Assembly (NCBI GenBank): GCA_028292565.1
Contig: JAQGMD010000302.1
Span: 1 to 8,314 of the forward strand
Origin: Burkholderia sp.
GTDB taxonomy: Bacteria > Pseudomonadota > Gammaproteobacteria > Burkholderiales > Burkholderiaceae
Direction of reading: 5' to 3'
DNA: 8,314 bases
Shown here: positions 1-5,600 of the stretch, piece after piece
Layout of the letters: every line of letters starts with the position of its first letter
Position numbering within the stretch: the first letter of the stretch is position 1
Notes under the pieces: generated by a model
Told to the model about the DNA's origin: nothing
What the model saw: only the letters and a program-made list of their open reading frames with translations
Databases searched by the model: none
Program-made: the position numbers and the translations under genes

Positions 1-51
1 GGGCTCGTGTGCCGGATAGCGGGAGATGAGCCGCTGCATCTTGCCAATCAT
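1..51 (-). CDS. Possible N-terminal start of a minus-strand gene, cut by the left edge
   Basis: On the minus strand an ATG at 51-49 opens a frame of 17 codons that runs off the window without a stop, reading MIGKMQRLISRYPAHEP. A short AAGG Shine-Dalgarno-like sequence lies 6 nt upstream of the ATG. This would place the gene divergent from the glycine-zipper gene. The fragment is too short to identify, and an open run of 17 codons can easily occur by chance in GC-rich DNA. The call rests only on the start codon, the ribosome site and the plausible composition. Confidence 0.35.
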   Translation of the reverse strand, partial: MIGKMQRLISRYPAHEP

Positions 52-180
52 ACTATGCCTTGTTGCCCCGGCTTGCGACCGAGGACGCCGCCCGTGTTGA
101 TCCAGCGCCATGACTTTCCGGCCTGCAGTCGCGTTGAACTTAGGGCGCCGTTCCGATTCCTACTCTTGCTCGTGCTTTCT

Positions 181-199
181 TTTTAACCGTTTGTTAAAA
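181..199. repeat. Small inverted repeat upstream of the glycine-zipper gene
   Basis: TTTTAAC (181-187) and GTTAAAA (193-199) are perfect inverted arms around a 5-nt loop. The repeat sits 72 nt before the chosen start codon at 271, just before an AAGGAG sequence (198-203). It could be an operator or a leader hairpin. No convincing -35/-10 pair was found in the 52-270 gap, so the promoter of the downstream gene is not located. Confidence 0.35.
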
Positions 200-270
200 G
201 GAGCGACGGAAAGATGTTTCCACGCGCGTGCAACAGACGCATTTCACGAAACTTTGAAAGGAGAAATGAA

Positions 271-807
271 ATGGCCATAACTTCACAAGACAAGCCGGGG
301 ATGGTGACCGGCCTGTTCTATGATCGAGACAGCGCTGAACGCGCATGGCAATCCGTTACAGATCGCGGCTATGACAAAAATGACGTGAACCTGGTGATGT
401 CGGACGAGACGCGCAGAAAACATTTCATCGATGACCGCAATTCCACGACTGAGCTCGGAACCAAGGCCGCTGAAGGCGCGGGCATCGGCGGCGCCGTCGG
501 CGGAACGATCGGCGCAGTTCTTGCAGCCATTGCCGCGGCGGGCACGACGATCGCATTGCCGGGCTTGGGCCTCGTGATCGCCGGCCCGTTGGCAGCTGCG
601 GCCGCCGGCGCGGGTGCAGGTGGCGCGGCCGGCGGATTGCTCGGTGCATTGATCGGCTGGGGCATTCCGGAAGAGCGCGTCAAACGCTACGAGAGCGGCC
701 TGAAGGAAGGCGGCATCCTGATGGGCGTGAGACCTCGTTCGGAGGATGATGCAACGCACTTCGAACAGCATTGGCGCAAGAGCAACGGCCAGCAGGTTTT
801 CCGCTAA
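271..807 (+). CDS. Glycine-zipper protein with YflT/general-stress-17M-like fold
   Basis: This is a 178-residue protein of unknown precise role. Residues about 11-45 (VTGLFYDRDSAERAW, then VNLVMSDE) resemble the N-terminal alpha/beta unit of the YflT / general stress protein 17M family. Residues 63-131 are almost entirely Gly, Ala and aliphatic, with GxxxG-type spacing, and form two likely membrane-inserting glycine-zipper helices split by a Pro-Gly turn at 97-98. Residues 134-168 (RYESGLKEGGILMGV and following) complete the alpha/beta fold. There is no signal peptide. The start at 271 was chosen because AAGGAG (258-263) sits 7 nt upstream. An in-frame ATG at 214 also has an AAGGAG, 10 nt upstream, and would add 19 Arg-rich residues not expected in the family. 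Such proteins are common in Burkholderiales and are usually linked to envelope or general stress. It is transcribed toward tphR and looks unrelated to the catabolic genes. Confidence 0.8.
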   Translation: MAITSQDKPGMVTGLFYDRDSAERAWQSVTDRGYDKNDVNLVMSDETRRKHFIDDRNSTTELGTKAAEGAGIGGAVGGTIGAVLAAIAAAGTTIALPGLGLVIAGPLAAAAAGAGAGGAAGGLLGALIGWGIPEERVKRYESGLKEGGILMGVRPRSEDDATHFEQHWRKSNGQQVFR

Positions 808-815
808 CCTGCCTT

Positions 816-844
816 AGGCGATCCCGTAACAGGCGGGATCGCCT
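816..844. terminator. Intergenic hairpin between convergent genes, possible terminator without T-tract
   Basis: AGGCGATCCCG (816-826) pairs perfectly with CGGGATCGCCT (834-844) around a 7-nt loop, an 11-bp stem. It lies 8 nt after the stop of the glycine-zipper gene and 19 nt after the stop of the convergent regulator gene. Neither strand has a run of T after the stem, so it is not a classical intrinsic terminator. The position suits transcript-end protection or a weak bidirectional terminator. Confidence 0.5.
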
Positions 845-853
845 CGCCGCGAA

Positions 854-871
854 GTTACAGCAGTTACAGCA
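854..871. repeat. Tandem 9-bp duplication GTTACAGCA x2 covering the tphR stop
   Basis: GTTACAGCA occurs twice in direct succession (854-862 and 863-871). Read on the minus strand this gives CTG CTG TAA CTG CTG TAA, so the regulator gene ends Leu-Leu-stop and a second in-frame stop follows two codons later. It looks like replication slippage around the stop codon with no effect on the protein. Confidence 0.8.
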
Positions 872-1643
872 GCGTGCCCAACATCCGCCGCGCACTTTCC
901 AGTTCCGGCAGCAAAGTCCGAATCACACTCTCAAGCGAGTGGCGCGACGTCGCTGCGACCATGCTCATCGATGCCACGGTTCGCCCCGCCGTGTCGCGGA
1001 TCGGTACGGCGATCGAGCGTACGCCGAGTTCAAGTTCTTCGTTGCTTACCGCATATCCCTGGCTGCGTACTTCGTCCAGCAACGCCAGCAATTCCGGGAT
1101 CTCGGTACGCGTATGCGGCGTGAGCCGGTGACGCGCCATGCGCTTGAGCAGCTGCTCCGCCTGTTCTTGCGGCAGCGCCGCCAACAGCACGCGGCCGGTC
1201 GCGGCACAGTGCGCGGGCAGCCTTGAGCCGAGTCCGAGTCCGCTGGACAGGCTACGCCGCGTGACCGCACGTGCGAGAAACACCGACTCGGTTCCATCCA
1301 GCACCGCCAGTGAACTCGACTCATGCGTGCGCTCGCTGATCGCTTCAAGTATCGGTTGAACCAGTTTTGCCAGCGACGTCGAAGTCAGGTATGCATGTCC
1401 GAGTCGCAACACCCGCGGTGCTAGCCGAAAATACTTGCCGTCCGATTCGACATATCCGAGCCGCTGCAGCGTAAGCAGCGAACGTCGCGCAGAAGCCCGC
1501 GAGTGCCCGGTGATTTCGGCCGCCTCCGACAGGGTCAGCGAGCCGTTGCGTATGCCAAATGCTTCAATGATAGCCAGGCCCTTCTCCAGGCCGGCAACAT
1601 ATTCCTTGTCTTCGCTGGTTCTTGTCTCACCCGCTCCGCTCAT
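864..1643 (-). CDS. tphR: IclR-family regulator of the terephthalate operon (PcaR/PcaU/PobR type)
   Basis: This 259-residue protein has the full length of IclR-family regulators. A winged helix-turn-helix spans about residues 16-75, with the recognition helix near 47-62 (HSRASARRSLLTLQRLGY). It is followed by the effector-binding GAF-like domain, with the family signature near the C-terminal third (GYAVSNEELELGVRSIAVPI). The N-terminal YVAGLEKGLAIIEAFG is typical of the subfamily controlling beta-ketoadipate genes (PcaR, PcaU, PobR). ATG at 1643-1641 is preceded by GGAG (1656-1653) at 9 nt. The gene diverges from the five-gene catabolic unit, as tphR does from tphC in Comamonas, where it is a terephthalate-responsive activator. 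From context it should sense terephthalate, activate tphC onward and control its own promoter. The effector is inference; the family is clear. Confidence 0.85.
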   Translation of the reverse strand: MSGAGETRTSEDKEYVAGLEKGLAIIEAFGIRNGSLTLSEAAEITGHSRASARRSLLTLQRLGYVESDGKYFRLAPRVLRLGHAYLTSTSLAKLVQPILEAISERTHESSSLAVLDGTESVFLARAVTRRSLSSGLGLGSRLPAHCAATGRVLLAALPQEQAEQLLKRMARHRLTPHTRTEIPELLALLDEVRSQGYAVSNEELELGVRSIAVPIRDTAGRTVASMSMVAATSRHSLESVIRTLLPELESARRMLGTLL

Positions 1644-1661
1644 AGTGTTCCGCTCCGAATG

Positions 1662-1676
1662 GTTCGATATGCGAAC
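1662..1676. promoter_or_regulatory. Probable TphR operator, perfect inverted repeat GTTCG-N5-CGAAC
   Basis: GTTCGATATGCGAAC is a perfect 5-bp inverted repeat with a 5-nt centre. It strongly resembles the 15-bp PcaR site GTTCGATAATCGCAC known from Pseudomonas (recalled, not searched). It abuts the proposed tphR -10 (1677-1682) and covers the expected tphR start point, and its centre lies near -58 of the proposed tphC promoter. That geometry fits activation of tphC together with repression of tphR. Confidence 0.6.
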
Positions 1677-1682
1677 ATTTTA
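1677..1682 (-). promoter_or_regulatory. Probable -10 element of the tphR promoter
   Basis: On the minus strand this reads TAAAAT, 5 of 6 matches to the sigma-70 -10 consensus. The predicted start near 1670 would give a leader of about 27 nt that contains the GGAG ribosome site. No good -35 lies at 16-18 nt, so the promoter is probably weak or needs an activator. Confidence 0.4.
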
Positions 1683-1691
1683 TCCGAATTC

Positions 1692-1720
1692 TTGACGGAA
1701 GCATGGGTGGGCACTAACGT
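1692..1720 (+). promoter_or_regulatory. Probable sigma-70 promoter of the tphC operon
   Basis: TTGACG (1692-1697) and TAACGT (1715-1720) are separated by exactly 17 nt. The -35 matches 5 of 6 consensus bases; the -10 matches 3 of 6, including the important TA and final T. The start would be near 1727, leaving a leader of about 100 nt. A poor -10 with the operator centred near -58 fits an activator-dependent promoter. The -35 hexamer lies inside the spacer expected for the opposing tphR promoter, so the two promoters overlap. Confidence 0.45.
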
Positions 1721-1733
1721 TCACGCTTCGACC
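1719..1733. promoter_or_regulatory. Imperfect second copy of the operator motif over the tphC start
   Basis: GTTCACGCTTCGACC keeps 8 of the 10 arm bases of the perfect operator at 1662-1676 (GTTC and CGA-C), with the same 5-nt centre. The two centres are 57 bp apart. It would lie on the predicted transcription start of tphC. It may be a weak second TphR site, or coincidence. Confidence 0.25.
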
Positions 1734-1826
1734 AATGTTCAATGGTTGCGCCTTGTTCAGTGAGTCGATGAGCTTGTCCCCAGCCCCTCCCTGAATGGAG
1801 GCCCCACAAAAAAATGAGGAGTTCCG

Positions 1827-2807
1827 ATGAGACACCGTATTCTTTCTTCGATGATGTTAGCCGGCCTGCTGACCGGCGTGCACGCTGTAACCCTGGCCCA
1901 GGGCGCCGCCGGTTTTCCGAACAAGCCGGTCACGATCATTGTGCCGTTCCCTGCGGGCGGCACTGCGGATGTGCTGCCGCGCATTATCGGCCAGAAGCTG
2001 AGCGAAAAGTGGGGCCAACCGGTGCTCGTTGAAAACCGCTCCGGCGCGGGTGGCAATATCGGTGCACAGGCAGTCGCCAGAGCGGCCCCGGATGGTTATA
2101 CGCTGCTGGCGACACCGCCGGCTCCGCTTTCGATTAATCAGAATCTCTACAAGAACCTCGGGTACGAAGCAGAACGCTTCGTACCGATCACCGTGCTCGC
2201 GGCAGTACCGAATGTGCTCGCGGTCAGGGGCAATTTGCCGGCATCCTCCACCAAGGACTTCATCGCCCTTGCGAAAAAGGAAGGCGGCAATCTGACCGTG
2301 GCGACGCAGGGCAACGGCACGACATCGCACCTGACCGCCACCATGTTCTCCACCCAGGCGGATGTGAAGTTCACCTTTGTCCCGTACAAGGGCACGGCGC
2401 CGGCGCTCGGCGACCTGATGGGTGGAAACGTCGATGTGTTCTTCGACAACATCAGCTCCAGCTACCGCCACCATGAAGCCGGCAGGATCAAGATCCTGGC
2501 GGTTGCCAGCGCCAAGCGCAGCCCGTTGCTGCCGAAGGTGCCGACTATCGGCGAAAGCGGCCTGCCGCAATTTGACTCTTCCACATGGTTCGCCGTCGTC
2601 GCACCAGCGGGCACACCGGCGGACATCGCGCAGAAACTCAACAAGGACATCGTCGACGTCCTGAAGATGAAGGACGTCCAGCAGAAGTTCCTCGACCAGG
2701 GCGCCGAAGTCGTCGGCAATTCGCCGAAGGAAATGACGGAGTTCGTCGCGAACGAACGCGCGCGCTGGAAGACGGTGATCGACAAAGCCGGCGTCACGAT
2801 GAACTAA
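1827..2807 (+). CDS. tphC: Bug/TctC-family periplasmic terephthalate-binding receptor
   Basis: This 326-residue protein is an extracytoplasmic solute receptor of the Bug (TctC) family. A Sec signal peptide covers about residues 1-24 (RHR, then the hydrophobic run through MMLAGLL, with likely cleavage after TLA). The mature part begins with the typical FPNKPVTIIVPFPAGGTADV, followed by VENRSGAGGNIGAQAVARA and PDGYTLL, which build the ligand-capping loops of the family. GAGGAG (1816-1821) lies 5 nt before the ATG. It is the first gene of the plus-strand unit, where Comamonas has tphC, the receptor needed for terephthalate uptake. In that system the receptor works with a TctAB-like membrane pair (TpiAB) encoded elsewhere, and no such pair is seen here. 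Family membership is clear; ligand identity rests on the neighbouring dioxygenase. Confidence 0.85.
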   Translation: MRHRILSSMMLAGLLTGVHAVTLAQGAAGFPNKPVTIIVPFPAGGTADVLPRIIGQKLSEKWGQPVLVENRSGAGGNIGAQAVARAAPDGYTLLATPPAPLSINQNLYKNLGYEAERFVPITVLAAVPNVLAVRGNLPASSTKDFIALAKKEGGNLTVATQGNGTTSHLTATMFSTQADVKFTFVPYKGTAPALGDLMGGNVDVFFDNISSSYRHHEAGRIKILAVASAKRSPLLPKVPTIGESGLPQFDSSTWFAVVAPAGTPADIAQKLNKDIVDVLKMKDVQQKFLDQGAEVVGNSPKEMTEFVANERARWKTVIDKAGVTMN

Positions 2808-2842
2808 GGTCTCCAGCCTTAATGATATGGGGCGTGGCTCTT

Positions 2843-2867
2843 GGCGCGCGCCCTCACCCCCTCCCCC
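2843..2867. repeat. GC-rich palindrome and C-rich block between tphC and tphA2
   Basis: GGCGCGCGCC (2843-2852) is a perfect 10-bp palindrome, and it runs straight into CCCTCACCCCCTCCCCC (2851-2867). The second part resembles the CCCTCACCCC... type of C-rich intergenic sequence repeated in many proteobacterial genomes (recalled, not searched). It lies in the 69-nt gap between the receptor and dioxygenase genes and may slow or stabilise the transcript there, or be a repeat remnant. Confidence 0.4.
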
Positions 2868-2876
2868 AGTAATAAG

Positions 2877-4139
2877 ATGGAACAAATCATGGAAGTGAAA
2901 CTCAACGACATGCGCGACACGCAGCGCACATGGGAACCGGGCCTGACCCGCGTGCCCTACTGGCTCTATAGCGACGAACCGGTCTATCGCGCCGAACAGC
3001 AGCGCGTTTTCCACGGACCGACCTGGAACTATCTGTGCCTGGAAGCGGAGATCCCCGGGAACGGCGACTTCCGTACGACGTTCGTCGGTGAAACGCCGGT
3101 CATCGTGGTGCGCGATGAAGAAGGTGAAATCCAGTCATTCGAAAATCGCTGTGCTCACCGCGGCGCGCTGATTGCGCTGAAAGACGGCGGCAAGGCGCAG
3201 GACTTCACTTGCGTGTATCACGCATGGCGCTACGACCTGCAGGGCAACCTGAAAGGTGTCGCGTTCGAACAGGGCGTGAACGGCAAGGGCGGCATGCCGC
3301 CCGACTTCTGCAAGGAAGAGCACGGCCCGCGCAAGCTGCGCACTGCTATCGTCGCCGGTCTCGTGTTCGGCAGCTTCCATGACGACGTGCCATCGATCGA
3401 GGAATACCTCGGTGATACCGTGCTGGAAAAAATCGAGCGCGTGCTGTCGAAAGACGTAGAGGTCATCGGCCGTTTCAAGCAGACCATCCCGAACAACTGG
3501 AAGCTGTACATGGAGAACGTCAAGGACTCCTATCACGCCAGCTTGTTGCACGTGTTCTTCACCACTTTCAAGATCAACCGCCTGACGCAAAAAGGCGGCG
3601 TGATCATCAGCGAAAACGGCGCGCACCATGTGAGCTGGTCGAAGGTCGATCACAAGCCGCAGGTAGATGTTGACTACAGCGCGGAAAAACTGCGTTCGGA
3701 CAAGGACGACTATCAACTGGCCGACCCGACCATGCTGGACGGAATCGACGAGTTTGGTGATGGCGTGACGCTGCAGATCCTGTCGGTCTTCCCCGGCTTT
3801 GTGCTCGCACAGATCCAGAACTCCATCGCAATCCGCCAGATCCTGCCGACCGGCCTTGACAAGACCGTGCTCAACTGGACTTACCTCGGCTTCAAGGACG
3901 ACACCCCGGAACTGCGCCGCATGCGCCTGAGGCAATCGAATCTGACCGGTGCCGCCGGCTTCGTGTCGATGGAAGACGGCGCCGTTGGCGGCTTCGTGCA
4001 GCGTGGCATTGCCGGCGCCGAAGACAAAGAGGCGATCCTGGAAATGGGCGGTTCGAGCATTGAGACCCAGGAAAATCGCACTACCGAAGCATCGGTGCGC
4101 GGTTTCTGGAACGCTTATCGCGGATACATGGAGATTTAA
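2877..4139 (+). CDS. tphA2: Terephthalate 1,2-dioxygenase, large (alpha) oxygenase subunit
   Basis: This 420-residue Rieske non-haem iron oxygenase subunit hydroxylates terephthalate to 1,2-dihydroxy-3,5-cyclohexadiene-1,4-dicarboxylate. The Rieske [2Fe-2S] ligands are C92, H94, C112 and H115 (CxH-x17-CxxH). Mononuclear iron is held by H220, H225 and D367; D217 in VKDSYH is the residue bridging to the neighbouring Rieske centre. S253 (HHVSW), R320 (IAIRQ) and R401 (ENRTTE) align with Ser243, Arg309 and Arg390 of Comamonas TphA2, which I recall as contacting the substrate carboxylates. Long stretches such as [18 protein letters not shown] and [10 protein letters not shown] also match that enzyme from memory. 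The start is uncertain: ATG 2877 has only a weak AATAAG upstream. ATG 2889 (416 residues) is equally possible. A TTG at 2841 would run through the C-rich repeat and is unlikely. Four bases separate it from the small subunit. Confidence 0.9.
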   Translation: MEQIMEVKLNDMRDTQRTWEPGLTRVPYWLYSDEPVYRAEQQRVFHGPTWNYLCLEAEIPGNGDFRTTFVGETPVIVVRDEEGEIQSFENRCAHRGALIALKDGGKAQDFTCVYHAWRYDLQGNLKGVAFEQGVNGKGGMPPDFCKEEHGPRKLRTAIVAGLVFGSFHDDVPSIEEYLGDTVLEKIERVLSKDVEVIGRFKQTIPNNWKLYMENVKDSYHASLLHVFFTTFKINRLTQKGGVIISENGAHHVSWSKVDHKPQVDVDYSAEKLRSDKDDYQLADPTMLDGIDEFGDGVTLQILSVFPGFVLAQIQNSIAIRQILPTGLDKTVLNWTYLGFKDDTPELRRMRLRQSNLTGAAGFVSMEDGAVGGFVQRGIAGAEDKEAILEMGGSSIETQENRTTEASVRGFWNAYRGYMEI

Positions 4140-4143
4140 GAAG

Positions 4144-4617
4144 ATGAGCGGATTTACACACGAGCGGCTGACTGCCCTGAACGCAGCATATGCCCGCTGC
4201 ATCGACAACGATAAACTCGAACAGTGGCCTGACTTCTTCACGGAGAAATGCCTGTACATCATCACGACCGCCGACAACCATGCCGCCGGCATGCAGGCAG
4301 GCATCATCTACGCCGACTCGCGAGCCATGCTGGCAGACCGCGTGCTGGCGATGCGCGATGCCAACGTGTACGAAGAACAGCGTTACCGTCATATCATCGG
4401 CGCATCGCTGGTGATCGAGGAAAACGGCGACACGGCCACGGTGGAGAGTCCTTACCTGGTTGTGCGCACCATGCGTGACGGCAGCATGCAAGTGTTTGCC
4501 GCCGGACGTTATGTCGATCGCATCGCGAAGACCGCTGACGGCACGCTGAAGTTTGCGGAGCGCGTGGCGATCAACGACAGCAACGACATCGACACTTTGC
4601 TGGTCATACCGCTATGA
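4144..4617 (+). CDS. tphA3: Terephthalate 1,2-dioxygenase, small (beta) subunit
   Basis: This 157-residue protein has the size and SnoaL/NTF2-like cone fold of ring-hydroxylating dioxygenase beta subunits. Recognisable pieces are LNAAYARCIDNDKLEQWPDF near the N-terminus, YEEQRYRHIIGA in the middle, and FAERVAINDSNDIDTLLVIPL at the end. These subunits carry no metal or catalytic site and support an alpha3beta3 hexamer. GGAG (4130-4133), inside the last codons of the large subunit gene, is 10 nt before the ATG. The stop overlaps the next start codon in ATGA (4614-4617), so translation of the dehydrogenase is probably coupled. The assignment as TphA3 follows from similarity and order. Confidence 0.88.
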   Translation: MSGFTHERLTALNAAYARCIDNDKLEQWPDFFTEKCLYIITTADNHAAGMQAGIIYADSRAMLADRVLAMRDANVYEEQRYRHIIGASLVIEENGDTATVESPYLVVRTMRDGSMQVFAAGRYVDRIAKTADGTLKFAERVAINDSNDIDTLLVIPL

Positions 4618-5588
4618 CCCAACAGCAAGCAAAGCGTATCGCCATAGCGATCGGCGAACCGAACGGCATCGGCCCGGAAATCGCGGTGAAGGCCGCGGTG
4701 GAAATGCATCAGAAAGGCGTCGAGCTGGTATTGGTCGGTGACGCCTTCGTGATCCAGCACTATGCGCAGCGGCATGCACCGCAGATGCCGCTGGTACCGT
4801 TCAAGGGTTCGTTCGGTGTGGCCGGTTTGCCCTTTGTCGATGTGCCGTCGCTTCCTCGCGATGCTTTCCGTCCCGGCGAGATCCTCGCCGAGGCCGGCAA
4901 GGCGATAGTCGAGTATGTAAGGGTCGCCGTCGAATTGGCCGAGCAAGGAACCGTCGATGCGGTGATCGGCTGTCCGCATTCGGAAACCGCCATCCATCGC
5001 GCCGGCATCGAATTCTCCGGTTATCCCGGACTGATCGCGAAGTTGACCGGAACACCGGAAGAACAGGTATTCCTGCTGCTGGTGTCGCCGGAACTGCGGA
5101 TCGGCCATGTGACGCTGCACGAGCGCATCCACAACGCGCTCGGACGCATTACCACCGACCTGGTGGTCGATGCGGCCAAGGCCGTTATCGAAGCAACCCG
5201 TTCGCTCGGCATAGCCCAACCTCGCCTCGGCGTGTTCGGCATAAATCCTCACGCCGGCGAGGATGGCTTGTTCGGCGACGACGATCAGGCCATCAATGTG
5301 CCGGCGGTGGCGCGGCTGCGCGAAATGGGCTACAGCGTCGACGGGCCGACCGGCGCAGACATCATGCTGTCGCAGCGTAAGCATGATGTCTATCTCGCGA
5401 TGTACCACGACCAGGGCCATATCCCGATCAAATTGCTGAGCCCGCTGACGGCCAGCGCGTTGTCGGTCGGTTCAGGGATTGTGTTCAGCAGTGTCGGCCA
5501 CGGCTGCGCTTATGACATCGCCGACAAAGGCGTCGCCGATCCCAAGGCGACGATACGCACCGTGCGCATGCTTGCTGCAATTGAGTAA
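4614..5588 (+). CDS. tphB: Dihydrodiol dicarboxylate dehydrogenase, PdxA family
   Basis: This 324-residue protein belongs to the PdxA family of metal-dependent oxidative decarboxylases. The likely metal ligands are H169 (VTLHE), H213 (GINPHAGEDG) and H265 (MYHDQGH), matching the three His of E. coli PdxA. The N-terminal AIAIGEPNGIGPEI and GCPHSETAIHRAG are family signatures. In PdxA the substrate is 4-phosphohydroxythreonine; here the gene sits between the terephthalate oxygenase and its reductase, exactly as tphB does. The predicted reaction is NAD-linked oxidation and decarboxylation of 1,2-dihydroxy-3,5-cyclohexadiene-1,4-dicarboxylate to protocatechuate. The start overlaps the small-subunit stop by 4 nt, and no Shine-Dalgarno is visible, which supports coupling. 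An automatic pipeline would probably label it PdxA; the context argues strongly against a vitamin B6 role. Confidence 0.87.
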   Translation: MTQQQAKRIAIAIGEPNGIGPEIAVKAAVEMHQKGVELVLVGDAFVIQHYAQRHAPQMPLVPFKGSFGVAGLPFVDVPSLPRDAFRPGEILAEAGKAIVEYVRVAVELAEQGTVDAVIGCPHSETAIHRAGIEFSGYPGLIAKLTGTPEEQVFLLLVSPELRIGHVTLHERIHNALGRITTDLVVDAAKAVIEATRSLGIAQPRLGVFGINPHAGEDGLFGDDDQAINVPAVARLREMGYSVDGPTGADIMLSQRKHDVYLAMYHDQGHIPIKLLSPLTASALSVGSGIVFSSVGHGCAYDIADKGVADPKATIRTVRMLAAIE

Positions 5589-5600
5589 AGACACGAGACT

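Noticed and set aside
1784..1804. CCTCC-N6-GGAGG hairpin in the tphC leader as a riboswitch or attenuator
   Set aside because: The stem is only 5 bp, does not cover the tphC ribosome site at 1816-1821, and no alternative structure or T-tract was seen.
1857..3014. Long minus-strand open frame of 385 codons opposite tphC
   Set aside because: It lies antisense to a clearly recognisable Bug receptor gene. Its translation is Arg/His-rich, of the kind produced by GC-rich codon bias on the opposite strand, and shows no domain.
3135..4307. Minus-strand open frame of 390 codons opposite the dioxygenase genes
   Set aside because: It spans two genes with full sets of catalytic motifs on the plus strand and has no domain features of its own.
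2877..4617. Benzoate, anthranilate or phthalate dioxygenase as the identity of the oxygenase
   Set aside because: The combination of receptor, PdxA-like dehydrogenase and IclR regulator in this order, and the conserved carboxylate-contact residues, fit terephthalate better. Benzoate and anthranilate systems use different dehydrogenases or none.
4614..5588. Reading this gene as the vitamin B6 enzyme PdxA
   Set aside because: The family is right, but the gene is translationally coupled to a terephthalate oxygenase subunit and followed by its reductase, which is the tphB position. A B6 role would not explain this context.
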